Assembly (NCBI GenBank): GCA_964490845.1
Contig: CAZBED010000004.1
Location: 136,358-200,357 of the forward strand
Source: JADJSS01 sp964490845
GTDB taxonomy: Bacteria; Bacteroidota; Bacteroidia; Chitinophagales; JADIYW01
Length of the DNA stretch: 64,000 bases
Direction of reading: 5' to 3'
Every line of letters starts with the position of its first letter. The first letter of the stretch is position 1. The notes below the pieces were generated by a model. It had not been told where the DNA came from. It did not search any database and saw only the letters and a list, made by a program, of their open reading frames with translations. Made by a program: the position numbers and the translations under genes. Below, piece after piece: positions 63,928 through 64,000 of the stretch.

Positions 63928-64000
63928 CTCCATGTAGGCTCTCAGTGTAAGTGTCCCTAAAAATCAGACAGTTTAAAACTGGAGTAAAACTCTTAAATTT

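Overview
The window reads as chromosome of a Bacteroidota bacterium, probably of the Chitinophagales/Saprospirales kind, although the rank below phylum is inference. The signs are three secreted proteins with type IX secretion (T9SS) C-terminal sorting domains, two TonB-type outer-membrane receptors with carboxypeptidase-regulatory N-termini, TAnnTTTG-type promoter boxes, few Shine-Dalgarno sequences, occasional TTG starts and a moderately AT-rich composition. Most of the window is housekeeping and envelope metabolism. Two stretches look accessory: a CHASE2/CHAT operon and a type II-C CRISPR-Cas locus at the right edge.

Layout. 1-1176: two unrecognised genes, the first running off the left edge. 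1295-8697: all minus strand, with P5C dehydrogenase (pruA), glycerol-3-phosphate dehydrogenase (glpD), a zinc alcohol dehydrogenase, a hotdog thioesterase, a secreted PETase/cutinase-like hydrolase and tsaD. 8743-19129: a TamB-like envelope protein, an AlbA_2 regulator, an acyltransferase overlapping gpsA, and RNase R. 19265-30556: a secreted T9SS protein beside a GH105 hydrolase, a DOPA-dioxygenase homologue, DUF423, an outer-membrane barrel protein, a TPR protein, an alpha-galactosidase and 3-hydroxyacyl-CoA dehydrogenase. 30742-35161: a T9SS surface protein, an M43 metalloprotease lipoprotein and a ferredoxin.

35233-40562: a compact plus-strand run of acyl-CoA reductase, zinc-ribbon RDD membrane protein, half-length asparaginase, ATP-cone/Mrr nuclease fusion, AMP-phosphorylase-type enzyme and class III-like PRPP synthase. 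The last three sit within a few bases of each other and suggest a nucleotide-salvage module with a nucleotide-sensing nuclease. 40572-47916 (minus): cysteine desulfurase, histidine kinase, then an operon of CHASE2 membrane sensor, exported FecR-like protein and exported TPR-CHAT caspase-like protease. tRNA-Val(UAC) with its terminator follows.

48261-58280: a TonB receptor with its partner lipoprotein behind a promoter carrying two copies of TGCAA-N5-TTGCA, then DUF2061, an M13 peptidase, a D-cysteine desulfhydrase/ACC deaminase homologue, an exported pentapeptide-repeat protein and topoisomerase IV subunit A.

58281-64000: the CRISPR-Cas locus. A tracrRNA (minus strand, with promoter box and terminator) is divergent from cas9-cas1-cas2. 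Cas9 (1271 aa) has all catalytic residues but is much more AT-rich than cas1, which it overlaps by one base. The cas1-cas2 gap holds palindromic repeats. No CRISPR array lies inside the window. The repeat predicted from the anti-repeat should start close to ATTGTGAATTGATTTTAAAT, and the array is probably beyond the right edge.
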